Assembly: GCF_009905375.1 (NCBI RefSeq)
Contig: NC_133647.1
Span: 43,871,794 to 43,935,793, forward strand
Length of the DNA stretch: 64,000 nt
Source: Apium graveolens
Taxonomy: Eukaryota; Streptophyta; Magnoliopsida; Apiales; Apiaceae
Direction of reading: 5' to 3'
Shown: one piece after another, positions 24,771 to 35,608 of the stretch
How the letters are laid out: every line of letters starts with the position of its first letter
Numbering within the stretch: position 1 is the stretch's first letter
Notes under the pieces: model-generated
What the model saw: the letters and a program-made list of their open reading frames with translations, nothing else
The model's database searches: none
What the model was told of the DNA's origin: nothing
Translations under genes and position numbers: made by a program

Positions 24771-26213
24771 AAGGATTATGTCCTCAGAATCTCTTAAGAA
24801 AGAAAAATGAGGGTACTTTTCTCTCATATCACTTTCTAACTCCCAGGTTGACTCTTCAACCTCTGGGTTTCTCCATAACACTCTTACTAGCTTTACCACT
24901 TTATTCCTCAATACCTTCTCTCTTTTCTCTAGAATCTCTATCGGACTCTCTACATATGACAAATCTGCTTGAAGCTCTATTAGCTCATATTCTATTACAT
25001 GCCTGGAGTCTGGATTATACTTCTTAAGCATCGATACGTGAAAAACATTGTGAATGTGCTCCATGCGCGGAGGTAACGCCAATTTATAAGCTACTTTGCC
25101 AACACGCTTTAGAATCTCAAAAGGTCCGACATATCTTGGGCTCAGCTTTCCTTTCATTCCAAACCTCGTTAGTCCCTTCCACGGTGATACTTTCAGTAAT
25201 ACCAAGTTTCCTTCTTCAAATTCCATGTCTTTCCTTGACTGGTCTGCATATTTCCTTTGACGGTCCTGTGCGTCTATCAATCTCTTTTGGATAATTTTCA
25301 ACCACTTCTTTTGTCTGCTGTACTAGTTCAGGTCCAAGTATTTTGCGTTCTCCTACTTCGTCCTAATACACTGGAGATCTGCATTTGCGTCCATAAAGGG
25401 CTTCATAGGGTGGCATCCCAATACTGGCATGATAACTGTTGTTATAATCAAATTCTACCAGAGGTAAATGCTCGTCCCAACTTCCTTTAAAATCAATAGC
25501 ACAAACACGTAACATATCCTCAATCGTCTGGATCGTTCTTTCACTTTGGCCGTTCGTCTGTGGTGGTAGGTTGTACTCATATTCAGTCTTTTTCCCAAAC
25601 ATTCTTGAAAACTCTTCCAAAATCTTGAATTAAATCTTGGATCTCGATCAGATACGATAGACATAGGAACTCAATGACGAACTACAATTTCCTTCAGGTA
25701 CATATAGACCAACTTGTCGAGTAAAAATCTTTCATTTATAGGCAGAAAATGAGCTGACTTGGTAAGTCTATCCACTATAACCCAAATGACATCATGATTA
25801 GCCCTTGTCCTTGGTAATCCAACTATAAAATCCATGGCAATATGTTCCCACTTCCACTCTGGAATCTCCAATTGCTGTAGCAATCCACTTGGTCTTTGAT
25901 GTTCGGCTTTAACTCTCTGACATGTATAACATCTGCTAACCCATTCCGCAATTTCCCTCTTCATATCTGGCCACCAATAATTTTCCTTTAAATCTCTGTA
26001 CATTTTGGTACTTCCTGGATGGATTGAATACCTTGAATTATGTGCTTCCTGTAAAATTTCATTCTTCAGCTCCGTCACCGGTGGAATCCAAATTCTTGAA
26101 GAAAGCCTAAGAATACCTTGATCATCCTTCTGCATGCACAATTCCTCACCTACCAAACGATTTACATCTTGATCCATTACATCTTCCTGATTCTTCTTTA
26201 TTTTCTCTAGCAA
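24756..26213 (-). pseudogene. Gypsy-2 integrase with chromodomain
   Basis: The HHCC zinc part (HNSRYSIH ... CYTC) and core D (MDFIVGLP) are in 25671..26213. After a stop (VVRH*) the second D ([12 protein letters not shown]) is in 25455..25664. A frameshift leads to the catalytic E (GQSERTIQT) in 25363..25620, and a stop after CRSPVY replaces the expected Trp. The C-terminal block (24756..25301) is intact: KGKLSPRYVGPFEIL, HNVFHVSMLKKY and a full chromodomain (ESPIEILEKREKVLRNK, VLWRNPEVEESTWELE). All catalytic residues survive, but three breaks make it inactive. The chromodomain supports Tekay/Del. Confidence 0.92.
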
Positions 26214-26219
26214 CTCCGG

Positions 26220-27532
26220 CTAAAAAGTCATACTGTACACTTTTGCTTCATTAGGCCTGCAAACTTTAATTTCCAATTCCAGTTTCTGAAATTCCTTATA
26301 TATCTCTTCAGGTACTGATAACACATTTAACATTTCCTTCCGACTCAACGCGTCTGCTACAACATTCGCTTTACCGGGATGATAATTAATCGAGCAGTCG
26401 TAATCCTTGATCAATTCTAACCATCTCCTTTGCCTCATATTAAGCTCCTTCTGTGTGAATATGTACTTTAAGCTTTTGTGATTCGTGTAAATCTCACACT
26501 TTTCTCCATACAGATAATGTCTCCAAATTTTCAAAGCAAAAACTATGGCTGCTAGCTCCAAATTATGAGTAGGATATTTCTCTTCGTGTGGTTTCAATTG
26601 CCTTGACGCATACGCAATCACCTTCTCGTGCTGCATTAGAACGCATCCTAGTCCTTTATGAGAAGCATCGCTATAAATTACAAAATTCCCTTGATCGTCT
26701 GGAAGTGACAAAACAGGTGCTGTGATTAATCGTTGCTTCAATTTCTGAAAACTTTCTTCGCACTTGTCGTTCCATATAAACTTTTCATTCTTCCGTGTAA
26801 GCTTTGTCAATGGTATTGTAATCCTTGAAAAATTTTGAACGAATCGACGATAATATCCCGATAATCCCAAGAAACTTCTTACCTCGGTGGGTGTTCTCGG
26901 TCTTTCCTAATTTGTAATTGCCTCAATCTTTGATGGGCCACTTTGATCCCTTCATTACTGACTATGTGTCCTAAGAACTGAATTTCCTGTAGCCAAAACT
27001 CACACTTCGAGAATTTAGCATATAACTTCTTTTTCCTTAAAATCTCCAAAGCTATTCTCAATTGTTCAGCATGATCCCCTTCCGCCTTTGAATAAATCAA
27101 AATATCGTCTCTAAACACAATGACGAACTTGTCCAAGTATTCCTTGAAAATTCTATTCATCAGGTCCATAAACGCTGCTGGGGCATTGGTCAATCCAAAA
27201 GACATCACTAAAAATTCGTAATGTCCATACCTTATTCTGAAAGCTGTCTTCGGTATATCTTCTGGATTAATTTTCAGTTGATGATATCCTGATCTTAAAT
27301 CAATCTTGGAGAAGTACTTGGCTCCCTTCAGTTGGTCAAATAGATCGTCAATTCTGGGTAACAGATACTTGTTCTTGATTGTAAGCTTGTTGAGCTCCCT
27401 ATAGTCGATGCACAGTCTCATGCTTCCATCTTTCTTATTGACAAATAATACCGGTGCACCCCACGGGGACATACTGGGTCTGATTACTACTTTCTCTAAC
27501 AGCTCTTGCAATTGCTTCGCTAGCTCTTTCAT
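26220..27532 (-). pseudogene. Gypsy-2 reverse transcriptase and RNase H
   Basis: RT (26879..27532) has [39 protein letters not shown] and [11 protein letters not shown]. The active-site block reads [11 protein letters not shown]: the two Asp remain, but the Ile/Val before them is Arg. A frameshift near 26940 scrambles the end of RT. The next frame (26220..26870) has GYYRRFV, RNase H motifs [26 protein letters not shown] and [15 protein letters not shown]. It would make element cDNA. Broken. Confidence 0.92.
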
Positions 27533-27550
27533 CTAAACGGGCGCCATTCT

Positions 27551-28738
27551 TTACAGGGCCTTGGATACCGGTTCTGTTCCAAGTGCTAAGTCGATTGCAA
27601 ACTCAATTTCTCTATCTGGAGGAAGTCCTAGTAACTCGTCGGGAAACACGTCTGGAAATTCATTCACTACTAGAATATCTTCAAGTTTCGCTGGCTCCTG
27701 ACTCCTATCAATCACATATGCCACGAAATGCTCGCATCCTTGTCGTAGTAACTTCTTGGCTTGAATCATCATTAAGAACTTCTTTACTTGTTTCTGGCCC
27801 TTGAACGTTATTATTCTCTCGTCTGGCATTTTCACCATTACCTTCTTATTTCGACAATCTATCTGGGCATCGTGCTTAGATAACCAATCCATTCCTAAGA
27901 TAACGTCAAATTCTCCTAACTTAAATGGTATCAAATTTACACAAAACTTACTACTAGAAATCTCAATCTCATAATTCCCACAAACTTGATTAACAGATAC
28001 TCGTTCTTGATTTGCCAATTCCACAGTCATCATTTCATTTAAATACTCAACTGGACAATTTAACTTACTAACAAAATCTTGTGAAACAAACGATCGAGTT
28101 GCTCCCGAATCTATTAACACTTTGGTACATAAAGAATTCACATTAAGCGTACCTGCCATGACATCCATATCCTGGATAACATCCTTCACAGACAAGTCAA
28201 AAACTCTAGCCCTTGGAGTCTCATTCACTGCTGGGGTAGACCCCATAATCCTCAATGCATTACTGACTGGGGTTGGTGTCTTGCAATCCCTGGCTATATG
28301 TCCTGGCTTCCCATATTTAAAGCACATAAATCCAATGGTTGGAACCTTCACTGCTAGATTCCGGACAGGCTGATCCTTATTTGCTGGCTCGCTTGCTGGC
28401 TGATTTCGGCATTCCCCTGAATAGTGCCCTTTCTGATTGCACTTGAAACAAACTACATTCAACTTATTACAAACTCCCCCATGCTTCTTCCCACATACTT
28501 GACAATCTGAAAAAGTTAATCTCAACTGATTTGGCTGATTCGCATTAACTGGACGGTTGCCCTGGCTTCTGTCGCCTGCATTTTGTCTCTTGAAATTAAA
28601 ATTCCTCCCTGGCTGAAACTTGCCCTTCTTAAAATTTGGAAACTTCCCTGGTTGTGACTGACCTTCATTTCCTTCACATTTCCTTTTCTTGCTTTCTTTC
28701 TCTTTCTGTGACATCTCACTTTCTGTCTCTGCGATCAT
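27551..28738 (-). pseudogene. Gypsy-2 Gag C-terminus and protease
   Basis: A basic stretch, then three zinc-knuckle-like motifs: CQVCGKKHGGVC, CFKCNQKGHYSGEC (intact CCHC) and CFKYGKPGHIARDC (second Cys to Tyr). The protease follows with VLIDSGATRSFVS and FDVILGMDWLSKHDAQIDC. The frame ends PVSKAL then TAA. A second stop eight codons on (before MKELAKQ) separates it from RT, so YRMAPVEMKE has become two nonsense codons. It is continuous with the Gag N-terminus except for one TAG at 28747..28745. Confidence 0.9.
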
Positions 28739-28744
28739 AGCCTT

Positions 28745-29422
28745 CTATACAACTCCTGCATAGGTATCCAATTCAAAAATGTCTACCTTCCCTCTGATCC
28801 ATGGTTTCAAACCTTGCTGGAATCTTTTAGCCTTCTTCCTGTCAGTATCCACATACGACGGTACATACCTTGACAATTCCTCAAACTTGCTCTTATAATC
28901 TGTCACCAACATGTTTCCTTGCTTTAGTTCAAAAAACTTCAGCTCCATCTGGTCTTGGACAAACTGAGGAAAATACTTTTCTAAAAATAACTCCTTAAAC
29001 CTCTCCCAAGTAATAACATTTGTTCCTTCCAACGTCTTCACCATCTCCCACCAATAGGTGGCCTCATTCTTCAAATAGTAACTTGCAAACTCAACCTTCT
29101 GTTCGTCCTTTACTTTTACTAAGGCAAATGCCTTCTCTATCTCCTTTAACCACACATTTGCTTCAATCAGTTTTAAGGAACCCTTGAATTCTGGCGGGTT
29201 TACTGCCTGAAAAGTTTTGAAAGTTACGTAGGGATTGGTCTGTCTTTGTTGTTGTTGTGCCAGGTGAACTGTTTGTTGGGCCAAGATTTGAAGAATCTGG
29301 GCTATTGCTGAGTCTATAGGTCCTGGGTTTGCATTCTGGTTTATATCATCTTGGTTGTTATTATTGTTGTTGTTGGTTTCTTCATTCTGGGTGTTGGTGC
29401 GGGTATTTCTTCTGGGAGGCAT
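28745..29422 (-). pseudogene. Gypsy-2 Gag N-terminus
   Basis: Start chosen at MPPRRNTRTN (29422), which matches Gypsy-1 MPPKKKN. An Asn/Gln-rich stretch is followed by the Gag core (WLKEIEKAF, WERFKELFLEKYFP, DYKSKFEELSRYV, AKRFQQGLKPWIRGKV). The frame stops at TAG (28747..28745) after DTYAGVV. Gypsy-1 has Gln in this place (GVVQKA), so CAG has become TAG. The frame continues unbroken afterwards at 28738. Confidence 0.9.
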
Positions 29423-29443
29423 TTTCTGTAAAGAATCAAACAA

Positions 29444-29881
29444 CTTATTTAGCTTTTAAATCAAATTCTTTGCATAAAAGAAAAGTTTTGTAAAACAGAA
29501 ATATCTCCTTTTGAAAACAGTTGTAACTAAGTAAATTGCATGCTTCTTTACAGAATATAAACAGTTATGAAAAACAGGGTACATGGTATCACAGGGGTAT
29601 AACTGGTGCAATAAATAAGGTAAAGTAAAATAGGTGCAGTAAAATGAATGACAATACTGGAAAGGAAAATGTACTGATATATATAGATCAAAAGTTTTGG
29701 GTAGTACAAGCGTAAAGACGCTTCGAAAGTAAAAGCAAAAGGGTACAATAACCTACTCACTAGTCAGCATAGCTAGTCTGTAAATACAACCCAAAAGTCT
29801 ACTGATACACACTACACACTACTATACATACTACACAAACATAACAACACTGCTCAGCATCCCTATCTCTAGATCTCTGAC
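29444..29881 (-). other. Gypsy-2 leader between pre-gag ORF and gag
   Basis: Non-coding AT-rich DNA. No RNA gene or conserved signal recognised. Confidence 0.5.
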
Positions 29882-30400
29882 TCAACTCCAAGGAAACTGT
29901 GGTCCTGACAGCCTCTCAAAGTCCTCCATCACCTCAGTAGCCCAGCCCATCAATGCATCAAGGCCTCTACCAGGTAATGTAGCTCCATGTAGCCTAGCCT
30001 CAAAAACCCTCTGTGTCACATGAATCTCCTCTCGAAGCTCCCTCACACCATGATCAACATCAGTAATCCTAATGATATGATGTAGCTCTCTGATCTGGGC
30101 CAACAAGGAATCACGCTCCAATAGAAGAGCCTCATACCGGTAGTAAGGAACTGGGGGCAATGTAGACTGGAATGGGGCACTCGCAACTGAATGCCCAGTG
30201 GAATCTGAATCAGCTGGTGGGGGTCCTCTGATAGGTGGCCTCATGCCTGGAGGTGGAATAGCCTGCAATGGTACGGGCCGCAACACAGGTGGAGGTAGTA
30301 TAGCCAACACTGGTGGAACAATAGGACATGGATCTGAAGATGATACTCCAACTGAAGGCTCTGAGTGATCAGCTGATACGGGAATAAAAGAATCGGCCAT
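29882..30400 (-). CDS. Gypsy-2 pre-gag ORF, 172 aa, unknown function
   Basis: An intact frame with an ATG (MADSFIPVSADHSEP) lies between the primer site (30584) and gag (29422). Residues 20 to 90 are Pro-rich (PPVLAILPPPVLRPVP, PPPGMRPPIRGPPP). Residues about 95 to 150 are charged and helix-prone (YEALLLERDSLLAQIREL, REEIHVTQRVFEARL), like a short coiled coil. No catalytic motif, signal peptide or membrane segment seen. Gypsy-1 has a decayed ORF of similar layout in the same slot (11242..11562). It is intact while gag and pol are broken. I do not recognise the family. Confidence 0.6.
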   Translation of the reverse strand: MADSFIPVSADHSEPSVGVSSSDPCPIVPPVLAILPPPVLRPVPLQAIPPPGMRPPIRGPPPADSDSTGHSVASAPFQSTLPPVPYYRYEALLLERDSLLAQIRELHHIIRITDVDHGVRELREEIHVTQRVFEARLHGATLPGRGLDALMGWATEVMEDFERLSGPQFPWS

Positions 30401-30583
30401 CGCTGCTATCTGAAATTATATCGCAATATAAGAATCACGAACCACGACGCGAATCATACTAATACCTGGTATACCGAAGCCCCCAACCTCTCGACGTTCT
30501 ATCTTTCTATTCCTTCCTTCTAATCCTAACCCTCTACCCATTCCCGTTAATCCTAGGCTTGTGTCAGTGACTTATAACCTGTA

Positions 30584-30595
30584 GCTCTGATACCA
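30584..30595 (-). other. Gypsy-2 primer binding site (tRNA-iMet)
   Basis: The minus strand reads TGGTATCAGAGC 4 nt inside the LTR boundary at 30600. Confidence 0.93.
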
Positions 30596-30599
30596 AACC

Positions 30600-33500
30600 T
30601 GTGGCGCCCTCCAAACCCGGGTCAGAAGTTTGAGGTCCACACACACACACACACCTTATTAACAACCTGCTTATAACAATGATAAAGATAATAATAATGA
30701 TATACAGTGACCCTACTTACCAATTACCATGGACCGCAACAAAGTTAAAGTATGCACACAAGCCACCCACACTTACTTATATTATAAACCGTTCAAATCC
30801 CAACTATTCAAACTCAGAACTGAGTATTAAACATTATTACAAACTTTTACAAACTTAAATTATTCCAAAAGAAGCCTACTAGCTCAACTCGATCAACCTG
30901 AACCCCTAGCTCTGGCGCTGGACTGGGGATCCTCGGTACCAACCGGTTCCTTCTTAACTGGAAAAGAACATAAAGAACATCGCACAAATGAGCTAACTAG
31001 CTCAGCAAGTCACAATGACAAAACTGAGAATAATGATCATCAGGTAAATATGGTTATGATATCAAGTGAACAATGGATTATGATTTAGAATTGGATAATA
31101 TATTTTCATTTTAAAAACCAAGGTTAGGCTGCTGATCAGTCACGTACTAACCCCGAGCAAAGCACACAGCACTACTCTAACTACTGGATCCAAGACACAC
31201 ATTGGCCTAACTTGACCATTATATGGTCTGACCACGAACCTGGCCCACAATTTTATAAAAACAATCCAATTCTACCATAATAACAGAATAAGCAGTAATA
31301 AACAATAAACAAGATCATTAACAACATTGGACGTTCAATAATGAAAATGGTTTCAATCTACATAAAGATCAATATGGCATTTCCAAAGCTTGGCTGCTAG
31401 GTAGTGAAAGAATTGGATAACAAAAGAATCAGTATTTCAGGGTTTCAAGGATTTGGTCTTTCAAAGCATAAGATACAATGGTTTGAGTGTGTAAGCAATC
31501 TGGTTCAGTGTTTGATAATTAGTTTGTATGTATTTGTGGAGTAGTATCGTATATTTGAGGTTCGTATTTGGCGATACAACAATCATTGGTTTAGAAAGAA
31601 TCAGGTTTATAACTCAAGATCAATAACTGGAATTAGGGTTTAGGGTTCAGTGCTTCAAAGCACTTGTAATATAAAACAGGACTATCAATCACTATAATAT
31701 CTTGAGAAAGTTCAGAACACTTGCCTTGTACTAGCTTACTACACTGTACTTGCTCTCAATCACCACTGTCTTACTCCTTGACTATCTGTTTCCCTTTCCT
31801 ACACCTTGCCTCTTCTGCTCACATATCATAAGCATCTATCAATATCCAACTCATACGATTCGATTCAACACATACTTCTATCTACCCTTCGTTTCACCCA
31901 AATCCGATTAACGGATTGAAAGTTACGCAATAAACAAGTAAACATCGAATATATAGACCGACAGTTAACCAACAAGTCACATATAACACATAACACATCA
32001 CATAATCAATGATATATAATTTATAAAGAAGTCTCGGGTCATAAATAGGCTTTCGGATATTTAAAATGATTTTTAAAATATTTTTCGGAATTAAAACAGA
32101 TCGTTGAATCAATTTCGAAGTAGTAAACAGGGTTCGGTTGGCCAATTCCCGCTTCAAAACAATTTCATAATAATTATAGAGCCTTGAAAACAGTTCAAAA
32201 TAATATTTTAAAGCTCGAAACTATTTTTTAGAATTTTTAAATCATTTTTAAATAATTAAATCTAATTAAGTAATTAATTAAAATCAATTAATAATTAATT
32301 AATCAATTAATTAATTAATTTTCGAATTAATTGACTAATTAATCAATTAAAAATTAACTAAAATTAATTAACTAATTAATTTAGATTTATTTTTGAATTA
32401 AATATAATTTTTGGAATTAAAATAATAATTTTGGAATTTTCAGAAATTAAAATCGAATTTTTATAATTAAAATAAATAGGAAATATGATTTTTAAATAAT
32501 TTATAAACAGGAATCCAAAATATGCAAACTCTGGAAACTTGGGGGACTAAACTGTTTCTTCCCCAAAAGTCCACGGGCCTGTTTGCAATTTTGCAAACCC
32601 CCGCCGTCGACTCGCCGGAGTGTGGCCGGAGAACACGATTCCGGCCACCTCAGGCCACCAAACTATCCAGAATTAATCTACACATTACCAGGAACTTATT
32701 TATGCAATCAAAAGACATCAATCATCCCTGTCCTGGCCGGAAATTGGCCAAGAACATCGCCGGTTTCCGGCGAAACATCGAAAACTTAAAAAGACAACTC
32801 CCTACGATTCAAGCATCCTCTGTTAACGAGCTATATACCAATTGATTGCAAATTTCATAAGGAACATAATCCACTATAAATCAACAGCTAATAACCCCTA
32901 AATCAAAAAGCCCCAAATTTCAATTGAAAACATTCATACGGGTTATAAACCCTAATTTTAAAATTCGAGAATTAAACCCACTTTTGAGCATGTTATTGAA
33001 CTCCAAATCAGACGTATGATATATGGAAATCATCAGAAAAACAAGCTCTACAACATGCAAGCATCAAATCATACAAACAATCATCCAAACAAAAATTCAT
33101 ATTTTTAATAAAATTAATTCGAAAATAAATAATATTTCAGAAAATAAACCTTAATTTCTGTAGTGATTTGGAACACAAAATTTGATAGAACACCTCAAGA
33201 CCTTCGTTTTGAGTACTCGAGCTTTTCAAACGGACTCCGGTAACACCTCCGATTGTTGGTTTGATTCTCAGAAAGGTTTATGAATTTAGGGTTTTTCTCT
33301 GGAAAATTATATATTAGCTGACTGCAAATGATTTTTTTACGAAATAAAATACGGTAAAAGGCTATTTATAATTATGGAAAATTAATATCCCGTTGGATCA
33401 TTCCGGATATAAAATGGTACATTTATTTATAAAAACTGATCCAAACGGTATCGGTTTTCAAGACAATTATCCAAATCAGTACAATTTATACTACGGTCTT

Positions 33501-34023
33501 GGTCTCAGCGCCTGGTTACACGTACTACGAGGTGATAATTGGGATAGTTTAATAAAAAGCTCCCGTTTATCGAAAATACGAGTTTTATTGATTTACCGAA
33601 AGGAATATTGTATCGGAAATATTGCGTCGGGACCTGTGCAGGACAAACCGTACGCCGGATTGAAAAAGTCAAAACATGGAATATGCTCAGAATATTACAA
33701 TTAGGTTAGGAAGGAGTTCTCGGAAGAGTTTCGGGTTCGAAAAATGTAACGGAAGACGTCGGTTGGTTCCCGTTTTTATAAAATAGATTTTAAATACCTC
33801 TTATTCTTATAAATTCATACATCAACATAAAAATAATTAGGAAGATATGACAATTATCTATATTTTATTTTGGACATATAAAAATTAAAATACTCAATTA
33901 ATAATATTTTTAAACATCCAAACACATTTAACACTTAACAAATAATTCACAGAATAGATATTGAACACATATATTAATTATTTATTAGCAAAAATAATTA
34001 CACGATATATCCCGGATATTACA
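30600..34023 (-). repeat. Gypsy-2 5' LTR
   Basis: 3,424 bp, the more complete of the two LTRs. It matches 21480..24755, and 57012..58701 is a third copy of its first 1.7 kb. ORFs inside (31894..32157, 32522..32845, 33393..33704) recur in the partner LTR or are AT-rich chance frames. Confidence 0.94.
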
Positions 34024-34678
34024 GTTTATATATCACCAAGTTTACATGGTAATAACACAAGATAATAAAATAAACCTATCAAGTCTAACTCCATGCTGCT
34101 TCACTACTCTATTCCAACATCTTTGAATATCTTCATAATAGTATGGAAATGGTAATGCTTATTTGTTCTCAAAACCCTGCTAAACAGGTTGCCACATTCC
34201 TTTTGCAAACACTCAACGCATGTGACTGTGTTGTCACTGTCAACAGATATTTGAATTGTTCATCCGTCGGGTACATGCTTGTTATCCGTCGGGTAGCCTT
34301 GTTGATCATCCGTCGGGTAGCTTTGTTGATCATCCGTCGGGTAGTCATTTATCACTTGACTCCATTTTATTTGTGCAGAATTACAAGACATCTTATATTT
34401 ATATTTAATCAACCTATTCTGCACATCTACTAGCAGTCTACATAATTCATAAGCTACTACAGAATCTATACAAAGTTGTTTGCAGAAATGTGCTACATTA
34501 ATTATTGTTACATAAGCTACTCACCCGGTGGATATCAATTAGTCATCCGTCGGGACTATATTAAATCATCCGTCGGGACTATAATTGATCATCCATCGGG
34601 TGCTACAAAATACACTAAGTTAAATGTACTAAGGTGTTTTGTTTAGCTTATCATCAAGTACACAATATATTCCTAACA
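34024..34678 (-). repeat. Copia-1 5' LTR, left-hand (U3) part, with motif cluster
   Basis: It resumes with the GTTTA duplication and ends CCTAACA at 34678. It holds six exact ATCCGTCGG copies (34262, 34284, 34308, 34332, 34545, 34568) and one ATCCATCGG (34591). The first four are spaced 22 to 24 bp apart. The Copia-4 LTR has ATCCGTTGA copies in the same part. Confidence 0.9.
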
Positions 34679-34683
34679 GATAT

Positions 34684-34949
34684 TATGATGGGTATTATGT
34701 TTAAAAATTCCATTATGTCACGCGCATTTTATTCGTATTCGACTCTTTTGAGTTTGTAAACTACTTTTACGTATCGAACTCCATTCGTATTTATATTTAA
34801 TATTTGAATATTTTTTAGACGTGAAACTTTGGTTTTATTTGACTGTATTAGAATCAACCTATTATTTTTCTTTATATTATGAATCTCGGAGTTCTTCATT
34901 TGACCGTGATCAAATCCTTTTACGTGTCTCCCTACTTTTAAAAAAAATG
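34684..34949. other. Unassigned DNA between Copia-1 and Copia-2
   Basis: AT-rich. No ORF, repeat or element end recognised apart from the flanking duplications. With 48140..49402 it is the only DNA here I could not place in an element. Confidence 0.5.
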
Positions 34950-34954
34950 TGTTA

Positions 34955-35553
34955 TGTTAGATATATTTGATAATGTCATGGCTAATATGTTTTATGTTTA
35001 GATTTCAGATCTTATTTGAACAGAACAAATCAGTACTTAACTGATCAGTACTTATACTGGAAGTCAGAACTTAAGGGATATCAGTACTTATGTTATCAGG
35101 AGATAGATATCAGAACTTAAGTGCTGAAGGACGATCAGATAAGGACAATAGCTGATTAAAGTTAAGAAGATCAAGATAAACATAAGAAGAGATATGCATG
35201 AAGAAGGAATTCCGTGAAGAATGGAATACTTGGAATAGAAGATATCTGATTGATATATTTTAGGAAGCAGAATTATATTCCATATCAATTAGCGATTATC
35301 TTGTAACTGTGTAGTATATAAACACAGACATAGGGTTTACACTATAAGCGTTATCATTATCGAGAATATTATTTATTATAACCCTAGCAGCTTTCGTGAT
35401 ATTTTGTTCATCACTGAGAGATAACAGTTCCAGATTGTAACAGAGTTTATTGTTTAAATAAAGTTTGTTTTCTGTTACATAAGTTCTTGAAGTTTGATTT
35501 GATTGTAATAAACACTGTATTCACCCCCTCTACAGTGAAAGTGTGACCTAACA
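34955..35553 (+). repeat. Copia-2 5' LTR
   Basis: TGTTAG...CCTAACA, 599 bp. It differs from the 3' LTR at about 35148 (A versus G) and 35394 (T versus C). Five ATCAG(A/T)ACTTA-type units crowd 35029..35119 in the U3 part. Confidence 0.96.
35315..35322 (+). promoter_or_regulatory. Copia-2 LTR TATA box
   Basis: TATATAAA in the 5' LTR, repeated at 47896 in the 3' LTR, well placed to start transcription near 35345 and give a terminal R region. Confidence 0.65.
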
Positions 35554-35555
35554 AG

Positions 35556-35567
35556 TGGTATCAGAGC
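35556..35567 (+). other. Copia-2 primer binding site (tRNA-iMet)
   Basis: TGGTATCAGAGC two bases after the 5' LTR. Confidence 0.95.
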
Positions 35568-35608
35568 TATCTGTTAACACACATACAGTTAAAGATCCAA
35601 ACACAATC

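Larger units (their letters stand above)
21480..34023 (-). mobile_element. Gypsy-2: Tekay/Del-like Ty3/gypsy chromovirus, complete but broken
   Basis: The target duplication GTTTA lies at 21475..21479 and 34024..34028, inside the Copia-1 5' LTR. LTRs are 21480..24755 and 30600..34023, both starting TGTGGCGCCCTCC and ending TTACA. Internal order on the minus strand is iMet primer site, pre-gag ORF, gag, protease, RT/RNase H, integrase-chromodomain, polypurine tract. The proteins are clearly related to Gypsy-1 but are a different family with unrelated LTR sequence. LTRs differ by a few percent by eye, and the pol frame has several stops and frameshifts. Confidence 0.94.
1..34678 (-). mobile_element. 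Copia-1: SIRE-type Ty1/copia element, split by two gypsy insertions
   Basis: Seen: on the minus strand the order is 5' LTR (right), primer site, gag, protease/integrase, RT, RNase H, then the start of a third ORF at the left window edge. The 3' LTR is outside the window. Two complete gypsy elements interrupt it, one in RNase H (1059..15693) and one in the 5' LTR (21480..34023). Protein motifs ([30 protein letters not shown]-like) and the extra ORF after pol fit the SIRE lineage of Ty1/copia. Every reading frame carries stops or frameshifts, so this copy is dead and is the oldest layer here. The right-hand target duplication would be GATAT (34679..34683); its partner lies off the window. Confidence 0.9.

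Noticed and set aside
34262..34599. Regularly spaced short repeats as a CRISPR array
   Set aside because: The repeat is only 9 bp, spacing is irregular, spacers are alike, and the setting is a plant LTR. It is treated as a dispersed motif instead.
35088..35288. 66-codon minus ORF repeated at 47669..47869
   Set aside because: It repeats only because it lies in both Copia-2 LTRs; antisense to the LTR and without a domain.
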